64,000 bases of DNA from Campylobacter sp. Its GTDB lineage: Bacteria > Campylobacterota > Campylobacteria > Campylobacterales > Campylobacteraceae. The notes beneath the pieces are model-generated. The model saw only the letters and a program-made list of their open reading frames with translations. It was not told the DNA's origin and ran no database searches. Positions 43,933 through 53,725 of the stretch are shown here, piece by piece; the first letter of the stretch is position 1; each line of letters opens with the position of its first letter. The stretch is taken from the NCBI RefSeq assembly GCF_019423325.1, contig NZ_JAHZBQ010000001.1, forward strand, positions 558,001 to 622,000, written 5' to 3'. The position numbers were made by a program, and so were the translations under genes.

Positions 43933-44171
43933 GCGTAGTATTAGGCGTTTTAGCGCTATTTTTTGCAGCGCTACTTATTCTATCGATCCGAAAAAATTCT
44001 AAAATTTACGCCCTTCTTCGTAAAAGCGAGCAGAAAATTTCAAAGCTTAAAAGCGATAACGAAAAGCTCAAAACTGCCCTTCGCTTCGGCATCGAGGCTC
44101 TGCAAAACGAGGAGAGCGAAAACTGCAGCTTAAAAATCCAAAACGCAAGATTGAAAAGAGGTAAGCTATGA
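43929..44171 (+). CDS. small membrane-anchored coiled-coil protein, 80 residues
   Basis: One N-terminal span (residues 2-20, VVLGVLALFFAALLILSI) then a helix with a strong coiled-coil pattern (KIYALLRKSEQKISKLKSDN and a second heptad stretch). Overlaps rpiB by ATGA and apt by 4 bp, so it is in the operon. Family not recognised; may organise a membrane complex. Confidence 0.75.
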   Translation: MSVVLGVLALFFAALLILSIRKNSKIYALLRKSEQKISKLKSDNEKLKTALRFGIEALQNEESENCSLKIQNARLKRGKL

Positions 44172-44716
44172 AAAGTCTAAGCAGCGAGCAAAAAAGCTAT
44201 TTATTTCGCTCGATCCGCACCGTGCGCGACTTCCCAAAGCCCGGTATTTTGTTTTACGATATCACGACGCTCGTAGGCGATCGCGAGGCGTTCAATTTCC
44301 TGCTTGATCATCTAGCCGAGCGCTATGCTGATTACGGACTTGATTACATAGTAGGCATAGAAAGTCGCGGATTTATTTTTGCAGCGGCGCTTGCCGCGAG
44401 GTTGAGGGTCGCTTTTGTGCCGATTAGAAAGCCAAAGAAGCTCCCTTATATCACGATTTCGCAAAAATACAGCCTTGAATATGGCTTCGATCAGGTCGAG
44501 ATGCACGTGGATGCATTCTCTGGCGTGCAGGATGCCAAGGTGCTTCTAATCGATGATCTAATCGCCACCGGAGGCACCGCACGAGCGGCATTAGATCTCA
44601 TCGCGCAGACGCAGGCTAAGTGCGTTGAAGCCTGCTTTTTGCTAAATTTACGTGAGTTAAACGATCTAGGCGAGTTTTCGCGACGCACAAATGTTTATTG
44701 CGTTTTAGAGGCGTGA
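44168..44716 (+). CDS. apt: adenine phosphoribosyltransferase
   Basis: Purine salvage: adenine plus PRPP to AMP. 182 residues, normal. FPKPGILFYDITTL at the start, VGIESRGFIFAAALA, and the PRPP loop VLLIDDLIATGGTARAA. Member of the rpiB-apt-dedA run. Confidence 0.95.
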   Translation: MKSLSSEQKSYLFRSIRTVRDFPKPGILFYDITTLVGDREAFNFLLDHLAERYADYGLDYIVGIESRGFIFAAALAARLRVAFVPIRKPKKLPYITISQKYSLEYGFDQVEMHVDAFSGVQDAKVLLIDDLIATGGTARAALDLIAQTQAKCVEACFLLNLRELNDLGEFSRRTNVYCVLEA

Positions 44717-44718
44717 TT

Positions 44719-45336
44719 TTGGAAGAGCTACTTAAAAATTTACTGCAAGAATACCACCAATACGCCTATATCGTGCTTTTCGTTTGGTGTATTTTAGAAG
44801 GCGAAATCGCACTGATTTTGGGCGGTATCATGGCACACGAGGGACATATAAATTTGCCGCTAGGTATCTTTGTCGCGGGGCTTGGGGCATTTTGCGGCGA
44901 TCAGTTTTATTTTTATATCGGTCGCTACAATAAAAAATATATCAGTAAAAAGCTCGCGGCACAGCGCCGAAAATTTGCGATCGCGCACCTGCTTTTGCAA
45001 CGCTACGGCTGGCCGATAATTTTAATGCAGCGCTATATGTATGGCTTCCGCGTCATCATCCCGATGAGTATCGGTATCACTCGCTACAGCGCAAAGAAAT
45101 TTGCGATTATCAATCTTTTTAGTGCTTGGTGCTGGTCGGGCGCGACGATGGTTTTGGCGTGGTATTTTGGTGAGGAGATCTGGAGCGGGCTGCGGCTAAT
45201 CGAGCAACACTGGTATTTTGCGATACCTATCATAGGCGGAATTTTATATCTATTTTTTAGGTTATTTAAACGTATGGAAAATCACTTTATGAACTCACGA
45301 AAGGAACGAGATGAAAGTAAAACTGCTAGATCGTAA
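44719..45336 (+). CDS. DedA family membrane protein
   Basis: SNARE-associated/DedA protein, a candidate lipid scramblase or flippase needed for membrane homeostasis. I prefer TTG 44719 (AGAGG at 44707-44711, seven bases upstream); the in-frame GTG 44713 is too close to it, and a TTG at 44698 is less likely. Spans at about 12-40, 45-65, 130-155 and 165-190; family block GAFCGDQFYFYIGRYN and the RYMYGFRVIIPMSIG stretch. Overlaps the pepA start by 26 bp. Confidence 0.85.
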   Translation: MEELLKNLLQEYHQYAYIVLFVWCILEGEIALILGGIMAHEGHINLPLGIFVAGLGAFCGDQFYFYIGRYNKKYISKKLAAQRRKFAIAHLLLQRYGWPIILMQRYMYGFRVIIPMSIGITRYSAKKFAIINLFSAWCWSGATMVLAWYFGEEIWSGLRLIEQHWYFAIPIIGGILYLFFRLFKRMENHFMNSRKERDESKTARS

Positions 45337-46771
45337 AATTAACGAGATAGAGGCGGATTTTGAAGTTATTTTGGTTGTAGATAAAAATTTAAATCACGAA
45401 TTTATTAAAGACGCGGATAAGTTTGCGCTTTTTAACTATAAAGGCGAGGGCAATCTGCTGCTTGCCGAGAGTGGGCGGCTGTACGTCGGCGTCAAGGCGT
45501 TAGAATATGACCGCGTCCGCACAGCACTTGCGAGCGCATACAACGCGCTTAAGGGCTACGCGATCAAAAATTTCAAAATTGCCTTTTATAAATGCGGCTG
45601 CGACCGCAGAAGCACGATGGCGATGGTCGAGGGCGTGCTTCTGGGCGGCTATGAGTTTAACAAATACAAAAGCGATAAAAAAAACTCCAGCTTGAACGAA
45701 ATTTTAATCTCTACGCAGGAGTACGGAGGCAGTAGCCCCGACGTGCAAAAGATGAACTACGGCGTGCAGCAGGGCACCGTGATAGCAAATGCCGCAAATT
45801 TTGCGCGCGACGGCGTCAATGAGATCCCTGAAATTTACACGCCCGAAAAGATGGCGAGCGAGGCTGAAATTTTAGCCTCGAACTACGACGACGTGAGCGT
45901 TAAAATTTACGACGAAGACTTTTTGCGCGAGCAGAATATGAATGCGTTTTTGGCGGTCAATCGCTCCAGCGCTCATCCGCCGCGCCTAATTCATCTGATC
46001 TATAAGCCGCAGCGCTGCCTAAAGCGCGTCGTTTTCGTGGGCAAAGGGCTTACTTACGACAGCGGCGGGCTAAGTTTGAAGCCGAGCGATTATATGCTTA
46101 CGATGAAAAGCGACAAAAGCGGCGCGCTTGCTGCAATGGGTATCATCAAGGGCGCTGCCGAGCTCGAGCTGCCGTTTGAGATACACGCGGTTATCGGCGC
46201 TACCGAAAATATGATCGGCGGCGATTCGTATAAGCCCGACGACGTGCTACTTAGCCGCAGCGGCGTGAGTATCGAGGTTCGAAACACCGACGCGGAGGGG
46301 CGGCTCGTGCTTGCCGACTGCCTAAGCTACGCGCAGGATCTTGCCCCCGATCTGCTAATCGATATGGCGACGCTAACCGGCGCTTGCGTCGTGGGCCTGG
46401 GCGAATACACGAGCGGTATAATGGGAAACAGCGAGGAGCTAAAGCGTAAATTTAAAGATCTTAGCAGCTGCAGCGGCGAGCTATTTAGCATTTTGGAATT
46501 TAACGATTATCTGCGCGAGCTAATCAAAAGCAGTATCGCAGACGTTTCCAACTGCGCTTCCAGCAGGTACGGCGGCGCGATAACCGCGGGGCTATTTTTG
46601 GATAAATTTATAAAAGACGAGTATAAAGATAGGTGGCTTCACCTCGATATCGCGGGTCCTGCGTATCTGGAAAAGGCGTGGGGCTATTACGCGGCAGGCG
46701 CGACGGGTGCGGGCGTAAGAGCGAGCCTATACTTCTTGCAGGCTCTAGCCAAAGAGCTAAAGGACGCGTAG
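45311..46771 (+). CDS. pepA: leucyl aminopeptidase (M17)
   Basis: Di-metal aminopeptidase of peptide turnover. 486 residues; metal ligands and catalytic residues in VGKGLTYDSGGLSLKPS, MKSDKSGALAAMG and NTDAEGRLVLADCLSYA. ATG 45311 behind AAAGGA lies inside the dedA 3' end. Next to ychF as in C. jejuni. Confidence 0.95.
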   Translation: MKVKLLDRKINEIEADFEVILVVDKNLNHEFIKDADKFALFNYKGEGNLLLAESGRLYVGVKALEYDRVRTALASAYNALKGYAIKNFKIAFYKCGCDRRSTMAMVEGVLLGGYEFNKYKSDKKNSSLNEILISTQEYGGSSPDVQKMNYGVQQGTVIANAANFARDGVNEIPEIYTPEKMASEAEILASNYDDVSVKIYDEDFLREQNMNAFLAVNRSSAHPPRLIHLIYKPQRCLKRVVFVGKGLTYDSGGLSLKPSDYMLTMKSDKSGALAAMGIIKGAAELELPFEIHAVIGATENMIGGDSYKPDDVLLSRSGVSIEVRNTDAEGRLVLADCLSYAQDLAPDLLIDMATLTGACVVGLGEYTSGIMGNSEELKRKFKDLSSCSGELFSILEFNDYLRELIKSSIADVSNCASSRYGGAITAGLFLDKFIKDEYKDRWLHLDIAGPAYLEKAWGYYAAGATGAGVRASLYFLQALAKELKDA

Positions 46772-47875
46772 ATGGGGCTTTCAGTAGGGATCGTAGGGCT
46801 TCCGAACGTCGGTAAATCCACTACCTTTAACGCACTTAGCGGCGCGCAAAACGCACAGGCGCAGAACTATCCGTTCTGTACGATCGAGCCTAATAAGGCG
46901 GTCGTGCCCGTACCCGATGCCAGGCTCGGCAAGCTGGCGGAGATCGTTAAGCCCGGTCGCATCGTGCATTCGACTATTGAGTTTGTAGATATCGCGGGTC
47001 TAGTGCGTGGAGCTAGCAAAGGCGAGGGGCTGGGGAATAAATTTCTTTCAAATATCCGCGAGTGCGAGATTATCCTTCATATCGTGCGCTGCTTCGAAAG
47101 CGGCGACATAACCCACGTCGAAGGCTGCGTCGATCCTATCCGCGACATCGAGATCATCGAAACCGAGCTGATTTTAGCGGACATCGAGCAGCTTGGACGC
47201 AAGATCGAGCGTCTCAGTAAGGAAGCCAAAACAAATCAAAAGGGCGCTAAAGAGGCGCTAGCCGTAGCAAACGAGCTTTTGGCGCATCTAAACGACGGCA
47301 AGCCCGCTTCAAATTTCGCGCTCAAAGAGGATGAAAGCTACATCGCTTTAAATCGCGAGCTGCGCCTGCTTAGCGCCAAGGACGTAATCTACGGCGCAAA
47401 TGTGGACGAAGACGGAATCGCGCAGGATAACGAATATGTCGCGCGCGTAAGAGAATACGCAAACGCCCGCGGCGCGGAGGTGATCAAGCTCTGCGCCAAG
47501 ATCGAAGAGGAACTCATAGGCTTAAGCGACGAGGAGACGCACGAGATGCTGCAGAGCCTAGGCGCGCAGCAAAGCGGGCTGGAGCTCATCATCAAGCGCT
47601 CCTTTGCGAAGCTCAGCCTCATCAGCTACTTTACCGCCGGCGAGATGGAGGTGCGCGCGTGGACGATCACGAAGGGCTGGAAGGCTCCGAAGGCCGCGAG
47701 CGTGATCCACAACGACTTTGAGCGCGGATTTATCAGAGCCGAGGTGATCGGATTTGACGATTTTATCGCGTGCGGCGGCGAGAGTAGGGCGAAAGAAGCG
47801 GGCAAAATGCGCCTTGAGGGCAAGGATTACGTCGTGCAAGACGGCGACGTGATGCACTTTAGATTTAATGTTTAA
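46772..47875 (+). CDS. ychF: YchF/OLA1-type ribosome-associated ATPase/GTPase
   Basis: Obg-related P-loop NTPase that binds the ribosome. 367 residues; G1 GLPNVGKSTTFNAL, switch FVDIAGLVRGASKGEG, and a C-terminal TGS domain (VRAWTITKGWKAPKAASVIH, then the ERGFIRAEV block). Starts right after the pepA stop with no spacer. Confidence 0.95.
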   Translation: MGLSVGIVGLPNVGKSTTFNALSGAQNAQAQNYPFCTIEPNKAVVPVPDARLGKLAEIVKPGRIVHSTIEFVDIAGLVRGASKGEGLGNKFLSNIRECEIILHIVRCFESGDITHVEGCVDPIRDIEIIETELILADIEQLGRKIERLSKEAKTNQKGAKEALAVANELLAHLNDGKPASNFALKEDESYIALNRELRLLSAKDVIYGANVDEDGIAQDNEYVARVREYANARGAEVIKLCAKIEEELIGLSDEETHEMLQSLGAQQSGLELIIKRSFAKLSLISYFTAGEMEVRAWTITKGWKAPKAASVIHNDFERGFIRAEVIGFDDFIACGGESRAKEAGKMRLEGKDYVVQDGDVMHFRFNV

Positions 47876-48602
47876 AATTTGTTTTTAGGTGTGTTGAAAT
47901 TTGGTCTGCGCTAGCCTCAAAATTTAGTAAATTTTGGTTCAAACGCGAGTTTAATAAAATTTTGATTTTTGCGAGCAGCGGATTTTAGCTGAAATTTGTA
48001 TCGCTAGAACAAAACGAAACTTGTGCGCTAAAATATCGTTAAAATTTCGAGGTCAAATTTAATCGGCTTTGCTTGCGTAAAATTTTACGCAAGCAAAAAG
48101 TTGCACTGCGCTGGATTTGCGCTTAAATTCGCCTAGCAAATACGTCTAAGAAATACTTCCAAAATCGCGCCAAAATTTATATACGGCGAAAACTGCGCGT
48201 AAATTTTAAAAGGCAAATTTTACTAAGATCTCAAAGCTCGTATCTGCGCGCGATAGAATTTGAGCTATATATTTAAATTTACGGCTTGTAATTTGATATC
48301 TGGCGATTTTTAAATTTTATGATCTTAAATTTAAATGTTGCTTGGTCTGCGATGCGGATACCGTGCGTAAAGCTAGCCATATTAAATTTGCCGCCGATAA
48401 GCGTGGCGGAATTTAGCGAAAATTTAAAATCAAGCTCGCGATTAGTCCATCTTGCCGCACGAAATTCAGAGTCGCGGAATTTTGTCGCGTAGAATTCCGT
48501 CACGCCGCAGAGCCTTGTGGGAAAGATGAGCGGGTTTTTCTAGCGCCGAGCAAACAAGCGCCTAGCAAGCGGCGCGAAATTTAAACTTAATTTTGGAGGA
48601 TT
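47876..48602. repeat. RAATTY-rich spacer with a 30-bp perfect palindrome
   Basis: No gene. At 48068-48097 TTTGCTTGCGTAAAA is followed directly by its exact reverse complement (30 bp, no loop), a possible bidirectional terminator or protein site. AAATTT cores recur across the rest. Confidence 0.6.
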
Positions 48603-49316
48603 ATGCAAAATAAGCAGCCCTGTATCGAAGGCAGGATAGAAAACTTGTACGTCCGCGTCCTTAGGCAGGAGATCGAGACGCTCGTGCTTTTTGAGATCGG
48701 CGGCGTTCGCTTTCGTATGCGTTGCAGGGCGTTCTCGTTTAAGCAGGGCGATTTAGTGCGCGTAAAATACTGCAAGCAGGGATATTTAGGTAGCCTCGTC
48801 GCCTTGGAAGTCGAGCGCCGCAGAACGCCTTTGGAATATGCCCGCGATTTTGCGTTGAGCGCGTTGGATGCCGTAAAACGCACGCTATCTTTAGCTTGGG
48901 ACATTTTGATTACGTTCGGTCTGATCTTTTTCGTCACGACGGTATTTTACGCGATCTATTTTACGTTCGCAAAAGACGCATTCCCAAACCTAAGCGATTT
49001 TTTCTACACTTGTGCGGGGCTTGCGCTCGTTGCGATGATAATTCTGGCATACGTTTACACGATCGTCTGCGCTATTGAAAGGCGCGCACCTCGTTTGACA
49101 CGGATATTTTTGACATGCACCTACTTTGCTATATTCCTTATGCTTTTTACTGCCGTTTTTATCATCGCGCTTGCGGTATTGCTTTATATTTGCGATATTT
49201 TGGGCTTTGGGGATTATTTCTTTTCTTGTTTAGTGCTCGCATTCGTGTGTTCGTATCTGGTTTGCTCCACTTGCATGCAAAAACTCTCATCATGGCGCAA
49301 GCGTCGTAAAAAATAG
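48603..49316 (+). CDS. membrane protein with N-terminal OB-like domain
   Basis: 237 residues. The first 70 (GRIENLYVRVLRQEIETLVL, then RCRAFSFKQGDLVRVKYCKQ) have alternating beta pattern like an OB or NfeD-type fold; then three or four spans at about 100-125, 135-160, 170-200 and 205-225, and a basic tail ending KRRKK. GGAGGATT before ATG 48603. No named family recognised. An isolated gene. Confidence 0.7.
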   Translation: MQNKQPCIEGRIENLYVRVLRQEIETLVLFEIGGVRFRMRCRAFSFKQGDLVRVKYCKQGYLGSLVALEVERRRTPLEYARDFALSALDAVKRTLSLAWDILITFGLIFFVTTVFYAIYFTFAKDAFPNLSDFFYTCAGLALVAMIILAYVYTIVCAIERRAPRLTRIFLTCTYFAIFLMLFTAVFIIALAVLLYICDILGFGDYFFSCLVLAFVCSYLVCSTCMQKLSSWRKRRKK

Positions 49317-49586
49317 CGCTACTCCGCCGCATAAATACACAGCGCGGAATTTCATAATTACGTCGCTTTAAATTTTGCATAGCAGAATTTCGCGCCGTGC
49401 TATAAATTTTATGCGCCGCGAAATTTTGAAATTCCGTTTCGCATAAATACGGCAAGCGGCAAAATTCTATCTTACGAGTAAACCATACCGCGTTGCGGCA
49501 TTGATAATCTAATCGTTTATTTCGCCAAATTAACCCATGCCGCCGCAAATTTTATGCTTTTAAATTTCACGCAGAATCTTTCGCGA

Positions 49587-50174
49587 CTAAAAAATACCCC
49601 GCAGAGCCGCTGTGCCCTCTACGTGCCTGTACGGCAAGAAAAAATGCACGAAGTTTGTGCAAGCGCCCCCAGACACGCATATTTCGGCGCTCAGTCTGTG
49701 TTTGACATGCGCAGAATCGAGATCAGGTATCTCTAATTCGCCGCTTTTGTAACCGCTATAGCCCATCTCTATCGGCACCTCTAGCTCATCCTTTTCAAAC
49801 ACGACACGCCCGCTTTGCACCTGCTCGAGTTTGATATTTTTCAGCACGATCCTGGGCACGCTCACGTGCTCAAAATTTATACTTAGTTCATACGGGGCGC
49901 CGGTCGAGTTGTCGTCCGAGAAGTCGGGCTTCGGCTCGCGCTCGTCGCGCCATGATCGTCCGCCGATAGTGGTAGCTCTTAAGCGGGCGCTGATGCTAAA
50001 ATCTTCTAGATCCAGCGAAGCGCTGCTAAAATCACGGATGAGCGCCCATGATACGACGGTACGGCCGAAAAATTTATCGGCGATCATATATGTGCCAAAA
50101 AGCGAGCTTATGACCACCCAAAACAGAAATATAAATTTAAAAATCTTACGTAAAACGAACTTCAATGTTTTCAT
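49587..50174 (-). CDS. membrane-anchored hypothetical protein
   Basis: 195 residues. One N-terminal span (about 10-32, KIFKFIFLFWVVISSLFGTYMI) then a periplasmic domain rich in beta strand (SLDLEDFSISARL and an EHVSVPRIVLKNIK segment) with two Cys (CVSGGAC) near the C-terminus, possibly a disulfide. Family not recognised. ATG 50174 behind AAAGGAT. Isolated between spacers. Confidence 0.68.
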   Translation of the reverse strand: MKTLKFVLRKIFKFIFLFWVVISSLFGTYMIADKFFGRTVVSWALIRDFSSASLDLEDFSISARLRATTIGGRSWRDEREPKPDFSDDNSTGAPYELSINFEHVSVPRIVLKNIKLEQVQSGRVVFEKDELEVPIEMGYSGYKSGELEIPDLDSAHVKHRLSAEICVSGGACTNFVHFFLPYRHVEGTAALRGIF

Positions 50175-50488
50175 CGCTATCCTTTCAATTTAAAGCTTAA
50201 GCGGAATTCCGCCTGCGAATCCGCGGATTAAAATTCCGCGCGGGATTTCGCTTATGAAATCCCGCGCCTTTTCAGTCTACGGCGGAATTTTAAGACAGAA
50301 TTCCGTAGCGAAATTTTGCCGCGAAATTATAAAAAAATTCCGCCCATGAAATTTTCCCTAGAACTGCGCCTGTAAAATTCCATAAACGAAATTAGGAGAT
50401 GAAATTTTATGGGCGGAATTCTATAGCTAAAATTTCACGGCAGAGCTCTTAAATTCTTTTCCGCGGCAAAATTCCACGCCTTAAAATT
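50175..50488. repeat. RAATTY-rich spacer
   Basis: About 310 bp packed with GAATTC, GAATTT and AAATTC cores separated by GC words, without a gene. It contains the hairpin at 50238-50267. Confidence 0.6.
50238..50267. terminator. strong hairpin, probable terminator
   Basis: GCGCGGGATTTC and its exact complement GAAATCCCGCGC with a 6-base loop; TTTT follows shortly on the plus strand. Lies between two minus-strand genes, 220 bp downstream of tmk. Confidence 0.5.
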
Positions 50489-51115
50489 TTAAGAAAGTAT
50501 GAAATTTTTTATCTGATCGCAGATCGCCTCTTCGGACTGTGCGGCGTCGATTTGCAGGGTCTCAACGCCGCACGCCGCGCATGCCTGCGCCATAAGATCT
50601 TGCACGCGCATTAGGTATTTAAGCCCGCGAGCCTCGATTATATCGCTGCTAACGCGCGTTTTAAGCCGCTTTTTGACGAGCTGTTCGTCCGCCGAAAATA
50701 GCACGATTTTATCTGCGAATTTGCCCCCAAGCGCAAATTTATTAAGCGCGATAAGCTCGCTAAGATCCGCGTTTTCGTCGTTTGCCAGCGCATAGGCAAG
50801 CCCCGAGATGAAGCCGCGATCGCTTAGCACGAGCCTGTCCGCGCCGCCCTTTATCACGCGTTCGTAGTGCTCGGCGCGGTCTGCGAGAAACAAAAGTAGC
50901 TCGGCACGCTTTGAAATTTCGCCACAGGCCTCGCGTAGATTTACGCTGCCGCGCGACCACTTAAAATCCTCGCCCAAAACGAGGCTTCGCACCGCCTCGC
51001 CGAGCTTCGTGCCGCCGGGCTCCTTGGTCACGATCGCTTGCGGAAAAGCAGCCGCTAGCCGCGCTATCTGCGTGCTTTTGCCCACGCCGTCGATACCTTC
51101 GAATATTACATACAT
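50489..51115 (-). CDS. tmk: thymidylate kinase
   Basis: Phosphorylates dTMP to dTDP for DNA synthesis. 208 residues. P-loop FEGIDGVGKSTQIARL (8-16), the DR motif in LSDRGFISGLAYA, and the lid KKRLKTR. In C. jejuni tmk, coaD and ubiX are consecutive; here a 2.1-kb block (51116-53248) separates tmk from coaD. Confidence 0.94.
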   Translation of the reverse strand: MYVIFEGIDGVGKSTQIARLAAAFPQAIVTKEPGGTKLGEAVRSLVLGEDFKWSRGSVNLREACGEISKRAELLLFLADRAEHYERVIKGGADRLVLSDRGFISGLAYALANDENADLSELIALNKFALGGKFADKIVLFSADEQLVKKRLKTRVSSDIIEARGLKYLMRVQDLMAQACAACGVETLQIDAAQSEEAICDQIKNFILS

Positions 51116-52092
51116 TTTTCGCCTTTAAATTTGTGCGCTATTTTACAAGCTTATAGCTAAATAGCCGCTTTTTTAAGCAGCTGAGCGTAAAATTTCGCCT
51201 CCAAATCGGGCTTTTGCGCGAGCTTGTACGAGTTGCTTTTGATCTTTTGGCGTAAAATTTTATCGGGCGCCTTACTCGGCTCTTGCTTTTTGCGACACGG
51301 CTCGCGGTTAAATTTAGCGTTCGAATGGATGTGTCGCATAACAACGAGCGAGTAAATTTTACGCTTACGGACATTTACCGAGCGGAGTAGGGCGCCGGTC
51401 GATAAAGACAGCGCGCCGTGCGGATAGAATGGCACGTCGGGCGACGCATAGGGTATGTATCGGACGAAGCGAGACGACATATCGGGCAAATTGGGTCGGC
51501 GTATCGAACCGAGCAAAGCAATGCGCCACGCAGTAGGGCGAGAGAGTATATGTCGGCGGAGCGGCGTGCTGCGTAGGTGAAGCGGGATAGGATTGGCGCG
51601 GGGGTGTCGGACGGTCGAGCTATTGGAGCTAAATCCTATGCGTTGAGAGGATAGAGCTAGCAGAGTGCGCCAGACGGAGCGGGATGTCTTCGTGCAGAAG
51701 AGCAGGCGTGCCGAGCGAAGTAGGGCGTTAGACGGGACATGGCGCGCGTCATGCGAGGTGGAAACGGAGCGGGGTATGCGCCCGGCAGAACAACGGGCGC
51801 TAGATAAACGAAAGGCGGCGCGTCGGTGAAGAAGGCGGTGCGAGGTATCGTATGTTTTTTAGTAAAAACAGATAGCGCGTCTGGAAGGCATCGGGCGCCG
51901 TATAAAGCATGGTATATTGTCCGATAACGCAATAGATGCGGCGACGGGCGGACGCCGCGTGCGATGACAAAATATAAAATCGTGGCGCCGATAAAATTTT
52001 TAGCCGCCGCAGATCATGAAATTTTGCCGCAATGAGCGAAGGCGCAAAGCTCGTCCTGTGCGCCGAAAGATGAAATTTTAAATTTTATCCTT
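51116..52092. other. purine-rich non-coding block of unusual composition
   Basis: After about 230 bp of ordinary RAATTY-bearing DNA, 51380-51960 is GC-rich, strongly biased to G and A on the plus strand, and almost free of RAATTY. Units of similar sequence recur: GGAGCGGCGTGCTGCG near 51553, GGAGCGGGATGTC near 51672 and GGAGCGGGGTATG near 51763, the last two each followed by a GCAGAA...GGGCG-like stretch. No credible gene (best minus-strand frame 51657-51932 is Pro/Arg noise). Confidence 0.5.
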
Positions 52093-53175
52093 TTACGCTA
52101 GTTCGGGATTTACCGCTATGAAATCTTTCCTCAGATTGCCAAGATCGCAATCGGTAGCCGTGATCGTAAAATCCTCCGTCATATCGAGCGCAAATTCGCC
52201 AAGACCTGCTTTGAGCTGCTTCACGCACTCCCAAATGAGCTTTTTAGCCTGTGCATATTTATCATTTAGCTGCGTTTCTTGATTGAAAAGATCAAAAATT
52301 TTCGCCGTTTCGTAGTCTACTTCGACCTCGGCTCGAAACTCGTAATCAGGAACAAGCCAAAGAAGCCAACCATCCTTTTGTGCAAGCCACTGCACGCGCT
52401 GCTCTTGCGAGCCGAATCCGATGATCGGCGGCAAACTCCTATTGTCGCAAGCTAAATTTATGCAGTAGAGTTTGCCGGCGGGCGCGTGCTTTTTGATCGT
52501 CTCTTTAATCGCGGGCAGCAGCCTTTGAGCGGCGAGCTCATAGAGCTTTTTGTAGCTCATATTCTTATCTGGCTTTTGATAGCGCACATAGCCATTTTCG
52601 GTTATTAAGCTTAGCTCGCCCATTTCGTCAAATTCATAGTTTGTTACGTCATTCCTTCTGCCTGCGCGAGGGTGCTCTACATACTTCCGTCTTTGTGCGA
52701 GCTTGCCGCCTTCGTAAGTAAAATTTTCTATCCCATAGGCGTTGTTGTCAAAGGCCGAGTAGATGGACTTTAGCGCGCCATTTTCATAGATAAATCTTTT
52801 TATATTGAAGCATCTTGAGCATTTTTTGTTATAGCAACCGAAATGATATTTTAAAACTTCGTCCCGCCCCCAAAAATAAAGGCTTTCAAAGAAATGTTTT
52901 TTGCCGTCATGTTGTCTTTCAAAAACGACGCGATCTTGCGCGTCAAAGCCGTATTCGTAGGCGTTTACGATCTTTTTCGGTTTAGTTTTTAAAATTTTGC
53001 CCTTTGAGAAGCGGTTGAACTCAAAATAAAATGGCTCTAAATTAATATACTCGTCTGACGCCCAGCGCCTGCTTACGGCCTGCGCTTCGGCCCTCTTTTT
53101 TAGGGCTTCGTAGCCATCTTTTGCGCTTTTAAAAAGCTCTCGCAGTTTTTCTATCTCATCCATTTGCTTATTCAT
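52093..53175 (-). CDS. hypothetical protein, 360 residues, accessory-type
   Basis: Soluble, no signal or span. N-terminal helical segment (MDEIEKLRELFKSAK), then a region rich in F/Y with short tandem beta-like units (FERQHDGKKHFFESLYFWGR, YNKKCSRCFNIKRFIYENG with CSRC, NYEFDEMGELSLI), recalling YD-repeat-like or immunity-type accessory proteins. The C-terminus has LVPDYEFRAEVEVDYET and ends in GNLRKDF. I recognise no family. It lies inside the tmk-coaD gap, consistent with insertion of accessory DNA. Confidence 0.65.
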   Translation of the reverse strand: MNKQMDEIEKLRELFKSAKDGYEALKKRAEAQAVSRRWASDEYINLEPFYFEFNRFSKGKILKTKPKKIVNAYEYGFDAQDRVVFERQHDGKKHFFESLYFWGRDEVLKYHFGCYNKKCSRCFNIKRFIYENGALKSIYSAFDNNAYGIENFTYEGGKLAQRRKYVEHPRAGRRNDVTNYEFDEMGELSLITENGYVRYQKPDKNMSYKKLYELAAQRLLPAIKETIKKHAPAGKLYCINLACDNRSLPPIIGFGSQEQRVQWLAQKDGWLLWLVPDYEFRAEVEVDYETAKIFDLFNQETQLNDKYAQAKKLIWECVKQLKAGLGEFALDMTEDFTITATDCDLGNLRKDFIAVNPELA

Positions 53176-53248
53176 TTTTATCTCTTATGCAGCTTGTAAA
53201 TTTTAAATTTAATCGCACCTGTAGGCTAAATTTCAGTCGCTTGCGAGC

Positions 53249-53725
53249 TCATTTTTTCAAAAATTTTAAAATTTCGCTCGGCACCAGGTGCGAAACGTCG
53301 CCGCCGTGGCTCAAAACGGAGCGGACAATCGAGCTTGAGATGAAGGCGTTTTTGAGCGTCGGCATCAGATACACGCTCTCAAATTCCTCCCATAGCGAGG
53401 CGTTTGCATAGCCGATCTGCAGCTCGTACTCAAAGTCGCTAACCGCGCGCAGTCCGCGGATTACAAAGCGCACGCCGCAGGATCTGGCGAAATCCACGAG
53501 TAGATTATCAAAGCTTTGCACGCTCACGCCGCGAAGTCCGCGTGTCGCGGCTCGCGCCATCTCTAGTCTGGATTGTAGGCTAAAATAGGGCTTTTTGCTC
53601 TCGTTTAGCGCGACTGCGACGATGACTTCATCAAAAAGCCCCAGCGCGCGCTTGATGACGTCCAGGTGGCCGTTCGTAATAGGATCGAAAGTGCCCGGAT
53701 AGATACATTTTCTTGAGTTTTGCAT
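53249..53725 (-). CDS. coaD: phosphopantetheine adenylyltransferase
   Basis: Fourth step of CoA synthesis. Starts at ATG 53725 (TAATG overlap with ubiX) rather than the in-frame GTG 53734. T/HxGH motif YPGTFDPITNGHLDV, and the ISSS signature ISSSIVRS. 158 residues. Confidence 0.95.
   Translation of the reverse strand: MQNSRKCIYPGTFDPITNGHLDVIKRALGLFDEVIVAVALNESKKPYFSLQSRLEMARAATRGLRGVSVQSFDNLLVDFARSCGVRFVIRGLRAVSDFEYELQIGYANASLWEEFESVYLMPTLKNAFISSSIVRSVLSHGGDVSHLVPSEILKFLKK

Noticed and set aside
48279..48503. 74-codon minus-strand frame
   Set aside because: Spacer composition, no ribosome site; the frame arises from AAATTT/GAATTT repeats.
51657..51932. 91-codon minus-strand frame in the purine-rich block
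   Set aside because: Pro/Arg-rich, no ribosome site, no recognisable motif.
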